64,000 nt of DNA from Clostridiales bacterium (GTDB taxonomy: Bacteria > Bacillota > Clostridia > Christensenellales > Borkfalkiaceae), in assembly GCA_015069425.1 (NCBI GenBank), contig SVIP01000003.1, forward strand, positions 124,001 to 188,000, read 5' to 3'. Positions 43,410 to 52,574 of the stretch are shown one piece after another. The translations under genes were made by a program, and so were the position numbers. The notes under the pieces are model-generated. The model was not told the origin of the DNA. It searched no databases and saw nothing but the letters and a program-made list of their open reading frames with translations. Every line of letters starts with the position of its first letter. Within the stretch, counting starts at the first letter, position 1.

Positions 43410-44354
43410 TTATTTTGCCTCGTCTTCTTTATTCCAGCGGAAATTCCCCTTAACCCCAGTAACGTCTGAATAATAAACAAACGTATCGGGGTGCTTTTTA
43501 ACTATATTTAAAAACTCTGGAATTTGCCTTATGTTTACAACAGAAATTATAATCGCAGTACCCTCATTAGTATACATACCCGTTGCATCAATAAGTGTTG
43601 CACCGTGTTTTAGATTATAAATAATATCATTTTTAATTTCTTCAGGGTTACGCGTAACTATTTTGAACTCAACTGCGTTTCGAGTATCTTTCATAAGAAC
43701 CGCAACGGATTTTTCAAAAACAAACATTTGCACGATAGCCAACAATACACTGTTTAAGTCGCCGTATACAAAATATGACGCACCGATAATTACGTAACAA
43801 ATTATTGATATAATTCTTTCAATATTGCCATATGCACGCTTTTTTTGAACGATACCAGCGATAACGTCAACACCGCCAGTTGAAGCGCCTATCTTTAACA
43901 TAATGCCCGTACGAAGTCCAAGAATAATACCAGAAAACACCGCCGATATCAATTTATCAGATTGTACAGTATATTGTGGAAAATCTACAACTTCAAGAAC
44001 CACAATCAAGATTGAAGACAATACTGAAAACAATATAGTATATATAACGTAACGTTTTTTTAATATAAACCACGCAACTACTAGCAATGGCAAATTAAAA
44101 ATCAATGAATAATAACCTGCATTTAACGGAGTTTTTTCTTGCAACATTGTTGCAACGCCGTCAATACCCGCAGGAGCAAAATTCGCTGGATAGACAAAAT
44201 AATGCAAACCAAACGCCGATAAAACAGATGCAAAAATTGTTAGAATAACAAATAAAACTTCTTTTCTTATATTATTGTTTTTTTGTTTAATATAATAATT
44301 TACGTCAACTGTATTTTTATCTATATCATTTTTAACAGAATTGTTATTTTCCAT
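43410..44354 (-). CDS. YitT family membrane protein (DUF161/DUF2179), second copy
   Basis: The 314-residue protein has about 45 hydrophilic residues, then five or six helices (LHYFVYPANFAPAGIDGVAT, MLKIGASTGGVDVIAG), and a C-terminal DUF2179 domain (GATLIDATGMYTNEGTAII). ATG at 44354 has AGGGTG 6 bases upstream; a GTG three codons earlier overlaps that site. It resembles the gene at 20693 in layout, with moderate similarity. Function unknown. Confidence 0.9.
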   Translation of the reverse strand: MENNNSVKNDIDKNTVDVNYYIKQKNNNIRKEVLFVILTIFASVLSAFGLHYFVYPANFAPAGIDGVATMLQEKTPLNAGYYSLIFNLPLLVVAWFILKKRYVIYTILFSVLSSILIVVLEVVDFPQYTVQSDKLISAVFSGIILGLRTGIMLKIGASTGGVDVIAGIVQKKRAYGNIERIISIICYVIIGASYFVYGDLNSVLLAIVQMFVFEKSVAVLMKDTRNAVEFKIVTRNPEEIKNDIIYNLKHGATLIDATGMYTNEGTAIIISVVNIRQIPEFLNIVKKHPDTFVYYSDVTGVKGNFRWNKEDEAK

Positions 44355-44429
44355 TTTAATCACCCTATAAAGAAATATTAAACTAGTCTAAATAAAAAGA
44401 GTAAAACAACACATAATAAAGTTAGAAAT

Positions 44430-44741
44430 ATGCCAACAATTATCTACGTTATAACCATTGTATATATATTAGCGATAAACTTATATGGAATTTTAATGCT
44501 ACGTTTTCAAAAGAAAGACCGCGAAGAAAACGAAGAAACAAGACCATCCGTTAGCGACACAAAAATAATGCTAGCAGGACTACTTGGTGGTGCAACTGGT
44601 ATTTTTGTGTTTATGTTTATATTTAAGTATAGATTAAAAAGTTTATTTATGATGGTGCTAATGCCTATATTTATCGTACTTAACGTATATATGATATTCG
44701 CATTTTTCAACGGTGGTGTTGGATATTTTATTGCAAATTAG
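44430..44741 (+). CDS. DUF1294-like small membrane protein
   Basis: The 103-residue protein has three or four helices, with the family-like central stretch IMLAGLLGGATGIFVFMFIF followed by a basic loop (KYRLKS). DUF1294 members have this LLGG-G---F-HK layout; here the usual His is replaced, so assignment is tentative. It ends in a 4-base overlap with the convergent nnr gene. No strong ribosome binding site is seen. Function is unknown. Confidence 0.65.
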   Translation: MPTIIYVITIVYILAINLYGILMLRFQKKDREENEETRPSVSDTKIMLAGLLGGATGIFVFMFIFKYRLKSLFMMVLMPIFIVLNVYMIFAFFNGGVGYFIAN

Positions 44742-46174
44742 ATAAAATCGTTAATAACCTTGGGTATTACAGCGATTAAATCAGATGCTGTAACGGTATA
44801 TTCGTTTTGTTCACTTTCAGCCTTTTCACCAAGTTTGCCAAATATATAAGCACCTGCAACGGTTGCATAAAATGTTTCAGTAGTGCGACCTAATAAACCT
44901 GCTAATAGACCGCTTAAAACGTCGCCACTTCCAGCTTTTGCCATAGCAGGCGTTCCCGTAGTATTTATATACGTTTCTACACCGTTCGTAATAACGCTCG
45001 TTGCGTTTTTCAAGAGCAACGTAACGTTATATTCTTTTGCAAAATTGTAAGCAAAATCGATTATCGTTTCAAGAATTTGAGTTTTATCAACACCCAAAAG
45101 TCTAGAAAATTCACCGATATGTGGGGTAAGTATCACCTCACATTTTTTATCTTTTAAAATACCTACGCCAAATTTAGATAAAGAGTTTAAACCGTCTGCA
45201 TCTATAACCAACTTACCAGTATAATTTTCAAGCAAAAATTTTATGGTGTTATAAACGCCAGCCCCGTCGCCCATACCCATACCGATAGCAATACAATCGT
45301 ATGAAAGCAACGAACTTAAAGTTTTTTGGTCTAAAACCACAAAACCGTCAACATCTTGAATAGGTGTCAAAATACATTCGGGAACTTTACCAACGTAAGC
45401 GTTAAATAAACTTTTAGGCACAACAAGATTAGTATACCCAACCCCCATTTTTAACGAACATAAAGCGTTTGCCGATAAAACTACACTACCAGAATACTTA
45501 AGACTACCGCCTATAACGCACGCCCTGCCAAAATTTCCCTTGTTAGAATTTCTTTTTCTTTGTGGAAAAAATTTAGCAACGGCTTGGTCGTTAAAACGTT
45601 TTACGTAATCTTCACCCCAAATACTTATGCCTATATCTTTTGCAACAACTTCACCGCAATAGTCAACACCATCACCAAGGAAATGACCTAATTTATATTC
45701 TTGAATTGCAATCGTCAAGTTTGCTTTTACGGCAATACCCATCACTTTTCCGTTATCGCCGTTTAGTCCGCTTGGTATATCACAAGACACAACGTAAGCA
45801 CCAGAAGAGTTTATTTTTTCTATTGCAACCTTAAACTTTCCATCAACTTCTTTATTTAATCCAGTGCCAAATATACAATCAACGATTATATCGTATTTTT
45901 TGTCAAACAATCTAAAAATACCGTTAGAAACCGTCAAAGTATTTACACTAAAGCCGTGATGTTTTGAAAGTATTTTTGCGACAACAGCACCGTCTGCGCC
46001 GTTATTACCCTTACCTATACAAACAAGCACTCGTCCACCAGGAAAACGTCTGATTATTTCATCTGCCACACATTTTCCCGCGCGTTCGACTAAAACTTCT
46101 TCAGCAATACCTAACTTATTTATAGTGAAATCGTCAGCAGAACGCATTTGCTTTACGCTTAAAATTCTTTCCAT
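44738..46174 (-). CDS. nnr: Bifunctional NAD(P)H-hydrate epimerase and ADP-dependent dehydratase
   Basis: The 478-residue protein has a YjeF_N epimerase (about 1-205, GKGNNGADGAVVAKIL and CIFGTGLNKEVDG) and a ribokinase-like dehydratase (about 215-478, LVIDADGLNSL, ILTPHIGEFSRLL, and GTPAMAKAGSGDVLSGLLAG). It repairs hydrated NADH and NADPH using ADP. The start follows recX's stop directly, a tight operon: tyrS, yigZ, recX and nnr. Confidence 0.95.
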   Translation of the reverse strand: MERILSVKQMRSADDFTINKLGIAEEVLVERAGKCVADEIIRRFPGGRVLVCIGKGNNGADGAVVAKILSKHHGFSVNTLTVSNGIFRLFDKKYDIIVDCIFGTGLNKEVDGKFKVAIEKINSSGAYVVSCDIPSGLNGDNGKVMGIAVKANLTIAIQEYKLGHFLGDGVDYCGEVVAKDIGISIWGEDYVKRFNDQAVAKFFPQRKRNSNKGNFGRACVIGGSLKYSGSVVLSANALCSLKMGVGYTNLVVPKSLFNAYVGKVPECILTPIQDVDGFVVLDQKTLSSLLSYDCIAIGMGMGDGAGVYNTIKFLLENYTGKLVIDADGLNSLSKFGVGILKDKKCEVILTPHIGEFSRLLGVDKTQILETIIDFAYNFAKEYNVTLLLKNATSVITNGVETYINTTGTPAMAKAGSGDVLSGLLAGLLGRTTETFYATVAGAYIFGKLGEKAESEQNEYTVTASDLIAVIPKVINDFI

Positions 46175-46789
46175 TTAATCCTCGTTAAACAATTCACTAA
46201 CTGCAAAATTTGCTTCATCATAAGAAAATCCGCGTGAAATTAAATACCTATAAGTTTTTGCTTTAACTTCAATAGAACGTTCTTTGTTTTTAACATATTT
46301 TTCAGCAACTAATTTTGCATTAAACTTTCCGTCAATTTCACAATCGCCGAAAGCGGAAAAAACGTCTTGTTTATTTACACCTTTTGCCATCAACTTATAT
46401 TCTAAAAGCCGTTTGCCATTCGTTTTATTTTGGCTTGAAATGTATCTTTTAGAATATTCAACGTCATTTATATAATCGTATTCTTTGAGTTTATCAATAC
46501 AATAAAAAATAATGTCTTCTGAATAACCTTTTCTAGTCAAATAATCTTTAACTTGTTTTTTTGTTTTTAAAGATTTGGAAACGTATTCAGTAGCCTTTTT
46601 TAACGCATCGCTACGTTCAGTTTCAAAAATTACTCTGCTTAAATTTTCTCTGTCAATTTCTTGACCGACCTTTAATCTATTAGTAATTACGGATTCAACT
46701 GAAACACCCGCATAAAATTGCCCGTCAACAAAAAGATTGCACCTGTTTTTATTTTTAGTTTGAACTGAAATTAAAGTAATTTTTGGCAT
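46175..46789 (-). CDS. recX: RecX, RecA regulator
   Basis: The 204-residue protein has the three-repeat helical RecX fold; recognisable is LKTKKQVKDYLTRKGYSED, the IDKLKEYDYINDVEYSKRYI block and a third repeat near residues 165-200. RecX blocks RecA filament growth. It lies 1 base after yigZ and immediately before nnr. No recA is in the window. Confidence 0.88.
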   Translation of the reverse strand: MPKITLISVQTKNKNRCNLFVDGQFYAGVSVESVITNRLKVGQEIDRENLSRVIFETERSDALKKATEYVSKSLKTKKQVKDYLTRKGYSEDIIFYCIDKLKEYDYINDVEYSKRYISSQNKTNGKRLLEYKLMAKGVNKQDVFSAFGDCEIDGKFNAKLVAEKYVKNKERSIEVKAKTYRYLISRGFSYDEANFAVSELFNED

Positions 46790-46790
46790 A

Positions 46791-47420
46791 TCACTTAAAC
46801 GCGCAATAACCGCGCCCCTTTTCAGTAACCTTTAACTTTCCGTTAAATGCGTTTGTAATTTTTTCAATTACGCTTTGCGCAAAATCTTCTTTGATAGAAA
46901 AATCAACGGTTATATTATTTTCAAACGCTGTGTTCTCTACAACTATTTCGGGAACAGACAAAATTTTTAGTAATTTAGAATATCCGTCATAATCAAGTTT
47001 TACAAAAAAAGATATTGATTGTTGCATATCTACAATTTGTGCCGTTGTTAGACATTCTGAAACAGAACCGCCATATGCTCTTGTCAAACCGCCCGTGCCT
47101 AGTTTTATACCGCCAAAATAACGAGTAACAACCGCTACGGTCTTGTACATTCGTTTAGATTTTAGAACTTCAAGCATAGGTAAACCTGCCGTACCTTGAG
47201 GCTCACCTGCGTCTGAAAACTTTTGTATTAACCCTTTATCGTCAGCAATATAGGCGTAGCAACTGTGGTTAGCAAGAGAGTGTTTTTTTCGTAATTTTTC
47301 AATATATTCTTTTGCCTCAAGTTCATTTTCAATACCTTTAATATTGCAAATGAATTTTGAACGCTCAATCACAATCACGTTTTCACACTCGTTTTTTACG
47401 GTTAAATATCCTTTTCTCAT
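46791..47420 (-). CDS. YigZ / IMPACT family protein (UPF0029)
   Basis: The 209-residue protein has the UPF0029 signature [19 protein letters not shown], then [15 protein letters not shown] and [21 protein letters not shown] (nucleic-acid or nucleotide binding loop). A DUF1949 domain closes it. IMPACT homologues in yeast modulate GCN1; bacterial roles are unclear. Its start overlaps the tyrS stop by 4 bases (ATGA type), so translation is coupled. Confidence 0.93.
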   Translation of the reverse strand: MRKGYLTVKNECENVIVIERSKFICNIKGIENELEAKEYIEKLRKKHSLANHSCYAYIADDKGLIQKFSDAGEPQGTAGLPMLEVLKSKRMYKTVAVVTRYFGGIKLGTGGLTRAYGGSVSECLTTAQIVDMQQSISFFVKLDYDGYSKLLKILSVPEIVVENTAFENNITVDFSIKEDFAQSVIEKITNAFNGKLKVTEKGRGYCAFK

Positions 47421-48634
47421 TTAATCACAACTTTGATATGGACTTTTTTACCTTTATGCAAAATAAATTCTTTTGCAGACAAACAATCTTCAGGAATAGT
47501 CCCAAACGGGTCGGTAACTTTTGTGTCGTTAATTGAAACGCCACCACCTTCTATGAGGCGTTTTGCCTCGCCTTTTGATTTTGCTTGTCCAACCGTAACG
47601 AGTAAATCTGAAATTAAAGAAACGTTTTCAATTTCGACAGTGGGCATATCTTCAGCACTACCGCCACCGAACGCTGCACGAGCCTGCTTTTGCGCTTCTA
47701 TCGCTTTTTGTTCGCCGTGAACTAATTTAGTAACTTCAAATGCAAGTTTTTCTTTTGCAATATTCATGCGTTCGTCATTATATTTCGTAAGTTCTTTTAT
47801 CTCGTCCATATCCATAAAGGTCAAAAGACGCATACATTCTTCAACTTTAACGTCTTCAACGTTACGGAAATATTGATAAAAGTCGTATACAGAACACTTG
47901 TTCTCGTCAAGCCAAAGCGCGCCTTTTTGAGTTTTACCCATCTTTTTGCCTTCGCTATTAAGCAGTAGCGTGCAAGTTAAACAGAATGCGCTCTTCTTTT
48001 CTTTTCTGCGGATAAGGTCAACACCTGCAAGCATATTACTCCACTGGTCGTCGCCACCAACTTCTAACATACAACCGTATTTCTGGTTAAGATATAAAAA
48101 GTCGTAACCTTGCATTAACATATAGTTAAACTCAAGGAAAGTTAGCCCCTTTTCCATTCTTTGCTTAAAGCATTCTGCAGTAAGCATCTTATTAACTGAA
48201 AAATATGCACCGATATCACGCAAAAAGTTTACGTAGTTTAAGTTTAATAACCAGTCTGCGTTATTTGCGATAATCGCAGCGTTTTCCCCTTCAAAACTAA
48301 TAAACCTAGACATCTGCTTTTTAAAGCACTCTATGTTGTGATTTATGGTTTCAATAGTCATCATTTGACGCATATCACTTCTTCCCGACGGGTCGCCTAT
48401 CATTCCTGTACCGCCACCAAAAAGTGCAATGGGTTTATGCCCGAATTTTTGCATCCAAGCCATGGCCATAATAGGAATATAGTGTCCTATATGTAAACTA
48501 TCTGCCGTAGGGTCAAAACCTATATAAAAAGGTACGCTTTCACTACCTAATTTTTCATAAAGTTCGTCTTCAAATATAGTTTGCTTGATAAAACCTCTTT
48601 CTTTTAATACGTCAAAAACGTTTTTCTTTTCCAT
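47417..48634 (-). CDS. tyrS: Tyrosyl-tRNA synthetase
   Basis: The 405-residue class I enzyme has the HIGH-type motif [28 protein letters not shown] (tyrosine site) and the KMSKS equivalent KKMGKTQKG, plus a C-terminal S4 domain (about 340-400, [18 protein letters not shown]). KMGKT is the usual TyrZ-like variant. There is no T-box upstream. It is the first gene after rhaB, 14 bases downstream. GAGGA precedes the ATG. Confidence 0.96.
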   Translation of the reverse strand: MEKKNVFDVLKERGFIKQTIFEDELYEKLGSESVPFYIGFDPTADSLHIGHYIPIMAMAWMQKFGHKPIALFGGGTGMIGDPSGRSDMRQMMTIETINHNIECFKKQMSRFISFEGENAAIIANNADWLLNLNYVNFLRDIGAYFSVNKMLTAECFKQRMEKGLTFLEFNYMLMQGYDFLYLNQKYGCMLEVGGDDQWSNMLAGVDLIRRKEKKSAFCLTCTLLLNSEGKKMGKTQKGALWLDENKCSVYDFYQYFRNVEDVKVEECMRLLTFMDMDEIKELTKYNDERMNIAKEKLAFEVTKLVHGEQKAIEAQKQARAAFGGGSAEDMPTVEIENVSLISDLLVTVGQAKSKGEAKRLIEGGGVSINDTKVTDPFGTIPEDCLSAKEFILHKGKKVHIKVVIK

Positions 48635-48648
48635 TTTATAATCCTCTT

Positions 48649-50046
48649 TTATGCATTTATCACTTTTATTTCAAAAGACTTTTTAATCAATTCTTTTCCA
48701 TCAGAAAGCGTGTTAAATTCGTTAGCAGAAAGCATTTGCGCAATCAAATTACCCGTTGCCGTAGCCTCTACTGGACCTGCAATAACCTTTCTACCCGTAG
48801 CAGAGGCTGTAAGTTCGTTGAGCAATACGTTTTGACAACCACCACCAACTATGTTTATTTCGCTAAATTTAACGCCTGATATTTTTTCAATTTGAACAAC
48901 CGCTTGTGCGTAACATTTTGCAAGACTTGCATATACGCAAAGCACAATTTCACCAACTGTTTCGGGTACTTTTTGATTTGTTTTTGCACAATAATTTTTA
49001 ACGGCGTCAATCATACTTTCTGGTGCAAAGAAAGATAAGTCGTTTACGTCAACGATACTGTTAAAATCCTTGACTTCTTTGGCAAGGTCAACAAAATCGA
49101 CAAAACTATACTTGTCGTTGTATTCCTTCTTGATGCATTGAATCATCCAAAGCCCCATAATATTTTTCAAAAAACGTACGCTTTTTCCGTAACCGCCTTC
49201 ATTTGTAAAACCCGACAAACGAGCCTCGTCGGTGGTAACTTCATTTGGGGTTTCAATACCAAACAACGACCAAGTTCCACTAGAAATGTAAAGTGGCATA
49301 TCTGCGCTTGGAACAGCCATAACTGCGCTTGCGGTATCATGTGTAGCAGGTAAACAAACTTTTGCAGTGAAACCTACTTGCTCTGCTATTTCTGACTTTA
49401 ACTCACCAACTATATCACCGGGCATAGAAAGTTGCGAAAAAATTTCTTTTTTGAGTCCAAGTTTTTCAATCAGTTCATAATCCCAGTTACGCGTTTTTGC
49501 ATTGAGCAAACCTGTTGTAGACGCATTAGTATATTCGTTCTTTTTAACGCCAGTAAGCATAAAATGTAGATAGTCAGGCATCATCAAAAATGAAGTTGCT
49601 TTGGATAACTTGCCACTTTTTTTATCACAATAGAGTTGATAAACAGTATTAAAAACTTGTTTCTGTATACCCGTCCTTTGATACATCTCATCTTCTGAAA
49701 CGATAGTGTGAACTTCGTCAATTACTTTTTGAGTTCTATCGTCACGATAAGAATAAATTTCCCCTATAAGATTATCGTCACTATCAAGTAACGCATAGTC
49801 TACACCCCAAGTATCAATACCGATACTGTAAGGTATTTTTCCTAGTTCTTTACATTTTTTTAAGCCTTCTACAATGCTACCAAATAATGATTTATAATCC
49901 CAAACTAACTTTTCGGCTACTTTTGTTGCGCCGTTTTTGAAACGATAAATTTCTTCTAAAAACATTTTACCATTTTCAACGTAACCAAGAATATGTCTAC
50001 CACTAGACGCACCTATATCAATAGCAAGGTAATATTTTTTGTCCAT
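48649..50046 (-). CDS. rhaB: Rhamnulokinase
   Basis: The 465-residue FGGY kinase starts [18 protein letters not shown], has [15 protein letters not shown], then [17 protein letters not shown] (catalytic Asp) and [19 protein letters not shown] (ATP site). It phosphorylates L-rhamnulose. The fit to RhaB over other FGGY members is good. No other rhamnose gene is in the window. A consensus promoter with a palindrome just upstream suggests regulated expression. Confidence 0.92.
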   Translation of the reverse strand: MDKKYYLAIDIGASSGRHILGYVENGKMFLEEIYRFKNGATKVAEKLVWDYKSLFGSIVEGLKKCKELGKIPYSIGIDTWGVDYALLDSDDNLIGEIYSYRDDRTQKVIDEVHTIVSEDEMYQRTGIQKQVFNTVYQLYCDKKSGKLSKATSFLMMPDYLHFMLTGVKKNEYTNASTTGLLNAKTRNWDYELIEKLGLKKEIFSQLSMPGDIVGELKSEIAEQVGFTAKVCLPATHDTASAVMAVPSADMPLYISSGTWSLFGIETPNEVTTDEARLSGFTNEGGYGKSVRFLKNIMGLWMIQCIKKEYNDKYSFVDFVDLAKEVKDFNSIVDVNDLSFFAPESMIDAVKNYCAKTNQKVPETVGEIVLCVYASLAKCYAQAVVQIEKISGVKFSEINIVGGGCQNVLLNELTASATGRKVIAGPVEATATGNLIAQMLSANEFNTLSDGKELIKKSFEIKVINA

Positions 50047-50081
50047 AACTGCTCCTAATTTTAAAATTCTTTAATGTAAAT

Positions 50082-50110
50082 ATTATACAAACAAATGTAG
50101 TTATTGTCAA
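50082..50110 (-). promoter_or_regulatory. Promoter of rhaB with an adjacent palindrome
   Basis: Minus strand TTGACA (50105-50110), 17 bases, TATAAT (50082-50087), a fully consensus pair. A palindrome TTTAGTA-TAT-TACTAAA at 50117-50133 lies just upstream of the -35, fitting an operator for a dimeric regulator. Below it, AGGAG precedes the rhaB start. Confidence 0.85.
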
Positions 50111-50138
50111 TAAATATTTAGTATATTACTAAATAAAA

Positions 50139-50166
50139 CAAAAAAGAAAAGGCGCATAATTGCGCC
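50139..50166 (-). terminator. Terminator after the 27-residue peptide gene
   Basis: GGCGCA-TAAT-TGCGCC, 6 bp, all GC-rich, followed on the minus strand by TTTTCTTTTTTG. It lies 26 bases after the peptide's stop. Confidence 0.75.
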
Positions 50167-50191
50167 TATCTCAAAATCAATAAAGAAAAAA

Positions 50192-50275
50192 CTACTTTTT
50201 ACCTGCAACAAAAATTGCAGTAATAAATACGCCTAAATTAACTCCAGTAAAAATGCCTAAAATAAAACTCAACAT
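50192..50275 (-). CDS. 27-residue single-helix membrane peptide (DUF3789-like)
   Basis: The reading frame MLSFILGIFTGVNLGVFITA ends a few residues later in a short basic tail (GKK). It is one hydrophobic helix with a glycine spacing like that of DUF3789 and similar peptides in Clostridia. GGAGATAAT gives a good ribosome binding site before the ATG at 50273-50275, and a terminator follows. Known relatives have no defined function. In the 93 bases between it and minE is only a short palindrome (50330-50346). Confidence 0.7.
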   Translation of the reverse strand: MLSFILGIFTGVNLGVFITAIFVAGKK

Positions 50276-50368
50276 ATTATCTCCGCAAATATTATTTGGA
50301 ATCAATGATATATTATGCAGAAATCACCTATTATGTGTAACATAATTTACATTATTTTAATTAGTATT

Positions 50369-50614
50369 TTACTTATCTTCTTCTAAAACATAATTCAACG
50401 CCCGTACCCTTGTGATATCTACGTTTATATTAACGCAATATCCCCCCTTGTTTTTAATCAATTTAATGCTAGGTAATGAGTTAAAATCAAAATAGTCTTT
50501 TAACAATTTATTCAAATCACTTATTAAAACTTCTTCAAACCCTTTCCCCACGTTAAGCCTATCTTCTTCTAAAACATTTTGTATTCGCATCAATTCGTTT
50601 GCGCCATTTTTCAT
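50369..50614 (-). CDS. minE: Cell division topological specificity factor MinE
   Basis: The 81-residue protein sits directly after minD with a 1-base overlap. The first part carries EDRLNVGKGFEEVLISDLNK in place of the typical R-x-L-x-x-x-x-x-x-H-R-x-x stretch; the second part ends NINVDITRVRALNYVL. The overall helix-strand pattern (KLLKDYF then SIKLIKNKGGYCVNINVDI) is MinE-like. Conservation is moderate. MinE drives MinD oscillation. No minC is seen in the window. Confidence 0.75.
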   Translation of the reverse strand: MKNGANELMRIQNVLEEDRLNVGKGFEEVLISDLNKLLKDYFDFNSLPSIKLIKNKGGYCVNINVDITRVRALNYVLEEDK

Positions 50615-51402
50615 TATATGCTCCTTTTAATACTTCTTCTAATACTTCCAAAAAAACCCGAATACTTATTTGTAGTATCAAAAATTTTTCTTACACCTTT
50701 ATGTAAATTATTAGCAAGAATTTTATACGCCCTTGCAGAATCTGTTCTATTTGGCAAATTATATCCGCTTGATAAAAACACAGCGTCTTCTTCGGGAAGA
50801 ACGCCTATCAATTCCGTTTTTAATAGATTTTGAATGTCCGAAGGGTACATCATTTTTTCACTAACGATTAAATCACCACGAACTCTGTTTACAATTAAAC
50901 TTATCGTATCTAATTTATAACTTTTTAACACCGTAACAACCTTATTTGCATCTCTTAAACTTGTTAAATTTGGAGTTGCTACCACTATTGCCTCGTTCAC
51001 ACAAGAAACCGCGCGATGAAAACCTAAATCAATGCCCGCAGGACAATCGATAAATATATAGTCAAAAAACGAACTCATTGACTCTATTATTATTTTTATA
51101 TTTTGCCCACTTATAGTAGACGTGAATTCGTTGTTTCCCGACGATAAAATAAAAAGATTTTTATTCTTATCAGATTGCACTATTGCCTGCTTTAAGCGAC
51201 ATCTACCCTCAATAACGTCAACTAAATCAAATTTAACTTTATTTTCTACGCCCACTACTACGTCTAAATTATTCAAACCGAAATCTGCATCAATTAGAGC
51301 AACCCTTAACCCCATATCCGATAGGTAACGCCCTAAATTTACTGCAACGGTAGTTTTTCCCACGCCACCTTTACCTGACGTTATAACAATTTTTCTACAC
51401 AT
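50614..51402 (-). CDS. minD: Septum site-determining ATPase MinD
   Basis: The 262-residue protein has the deviant Walker A VITSGKGGVGKTT, the DADFGLNNLDVV switch, and FIDCPAGIDLGFHRA (switch II). The C-terminal SIRRSIKRSI end is the amphipathic membrane-targeting helix. GAGGT precedes the ATG. minD-minE in one unit follow a divergent MreB gene. minC is absent here, so MinC is either elsewhere or replaced. Confidence 0.94.
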   Translation of the reverse strand: MCRKIVITSGKGGVGKTTVAVNLGRYLSDMGLRVALIDADFGLNNLDVVVGVENKVKFDLVDVIEGRCRLKQAIVQSDKNKNLFILSSGNNEFTSTISGQNIKIIIESMSSFFDYIFIDCPAGIDLGFHRAVSCVNEAIVVATPNLTSLRDANKVVTVLKSYKLDTISLIVNRVRGDLIVSEKMMYPSDIQNLLKTELIGVLPEEDAVFLSSGYNLPNRTDSARAYKILANNLHKGVRKIFDTTNKYSGFFGSIRRSIKRSI

Positions 51403-51427
51403 AACTTACCTCGTCTTTTATTTTAAA

Positions 51428-51473
51428 CAAAAAAAGACCACGAATTTTGACTTCATAAATCAAAAAACGTGGT
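51428..51473 (-). terminator. Terminator of the mreB-like gene
   Basis: ACCACGAATTTTGA and TCAAAAAACGTGGT form a stem with an AA/AA mismatch; the minus strand continues with CTTTTTTTG. The minD transcript starts beyond it; no good minD promoter was identified. Confidence 0.7.
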
Positions 51474-51499
51474 AATTTGTAAGCAAATATATTAAATCA

Positions 51500-52498
51500 T
51501 TAAACAGGTAAAGCAATTTTTTTGAGCAAATCAGCGTCGCCTATTGCAACACCCCCGCCCAAGGCAACAGACGAAAGCCCATTTTCGGCAACGTTTATTT
51601 GCATATCAAAAATATCTTTGTAATATTTTTCTAAACCATATACAGACGAACCTATTCCCGAAACGTAAATTCCCGCGTGTCTAATCTCCGCAGAAACTTC
51701 TGGCGGTAATTTTTTTAACACAGTCAACGCTATTTCAGAAATTTTATCAAAATATCTTTTAGTAGGTTCAATTATATCTTTTGCTTTAATCAAAATAGAT
51801 TTTGGCGCACCAGTTCTTAAATCTCGACCGTTTACAACAGTTGTAAGCGCATCAAACTTATCTAAACTGCCTATTTCTTTCTTTAGTCTTTCAGCACTTA
51901 ACAATCCTATTTGTAAACTATAGTTTTCAGCAAGGTAATCAATGATATCCGTGCTTATTTTATTAGCGCCAAAATTAACAGAAACACCTGCAATTACACC
52001 GTCTAACGAAACCGCTGCAATGTTAGTAGTCCCACCAGCCATATCAATAATAAAACAAGGCGTTGAATCATTTAGCGGGATTCTTTGACCCAACGCTGAA
52101 AGCAATGGCGCTTCAACAAAATAGGTTTTAGAAATTCCGCACGCTTTTGCAACTTTTTTATATTTAGCAACCATCTCTGCGTTTATACCGCAAGGTACGG
52201 AAAAAACTGCTTGTGCGCCAAATATTCCACCGTTTACGTTTATTTTTTTCAAAAATGCACTAAGTAACCCTATCGCAACTTTTTCATTAACAATTTCGCC
52301 TTCAAATACAGGAAAAACAACTTTAGTATTTTTTGCAGTTTTACCTATAAGTTTTTTTGCCTCGTCGCCGACAGCCTTTACTTCTTTCTTTTCGTCTTGA
52401 CTGACAGCCGCAACGGTTGGTTCACTTAAAACAAGCCCACCACCCAAAACGTATATATTAGTATGTACACTATCAAAATCAATAGCTAACTTTTGCAT
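51500..52498 (-). CDS. Divergent MreB/Mbl-type actin homologue
   Basis: The 332-residue protein has the MreB layout. Phosphate loop 2 (IDMAGGTTNIAAVSLDG) and an adenosine-site equivalent (YVSGIGSSVYGLEKYY) are recognisable, but loop 1 reads DFDSVHT in place of the usual DLGTANT. The end ALGGGVAIGDADLLKK resembles MreB. AAGGAG lies before the ATG. It is next to minD rather than next to mreC and mreD. It may be a Mbl-like paralogue with altered nucleotide handling. Confidence 0.8.
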   Translation of the reverse strand: MQKLAIDFDSVHTNIYVLGGGLVLSEPTVAAVSQDEKKEVKAVGDEAKKLIGKTAKNTKVVFPVFEGEIVNEKVAIGLLSAFLKKINVNGGIFGAQAVFSVPCGINAEMVAKYKKVAKACGISKTYFVEAPLLSALGQRIPLNDSTPCFIIDMAGGTTNIAAVSLDGVIAGVSVNFGANKISTDIIDYLAENYSLQIGLLSAERLKKEIGSLDKFDALTTVVNGRDLRTGAPKSILIKAKDIIEPTKRYFDKISEIALTVLKKLPPEVSAEIRHAGIYVSGIGSSVYGLEKYYKDIFDMQINVAENGLSSVALGGGVAIGDADLLKKIALPV

Positions 52499-52527
52499 AG
52501 CCGTTAGATTCTCCTTAAATCATTTCT

Positions 52528-52554
52528 AAAAACAAACGCCGTGCAAGCACAGCG
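52528..52554 (-). terminator. Probable terminator of the Ppx/GppA gene
   Basis: Minus strand CGCTGT-GCTTGC-ACGGCG, GC-rich with one G-T pair, followed by TTTGTTTTTAG. It lies about 25 bases after the ppx stop codon. Confidence 0.55.
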
Positions 52555-52574
52555 CCGTTTTTTAATATATATTT

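Noticed and set aside
47417-48648. T-box upstream of tyrS
   Set aside because: Only 14 bases separate rhaB and tyrS, with no room for a T-box; none is seen upstream of rhaB either.
50330-50346. ATTATGT-GTA-ACATAAT palindrome between minE and the small peptide gene
   Set aside because: Short, AT-rich and without a T-tract; too weak alone to call a terminator or operator.
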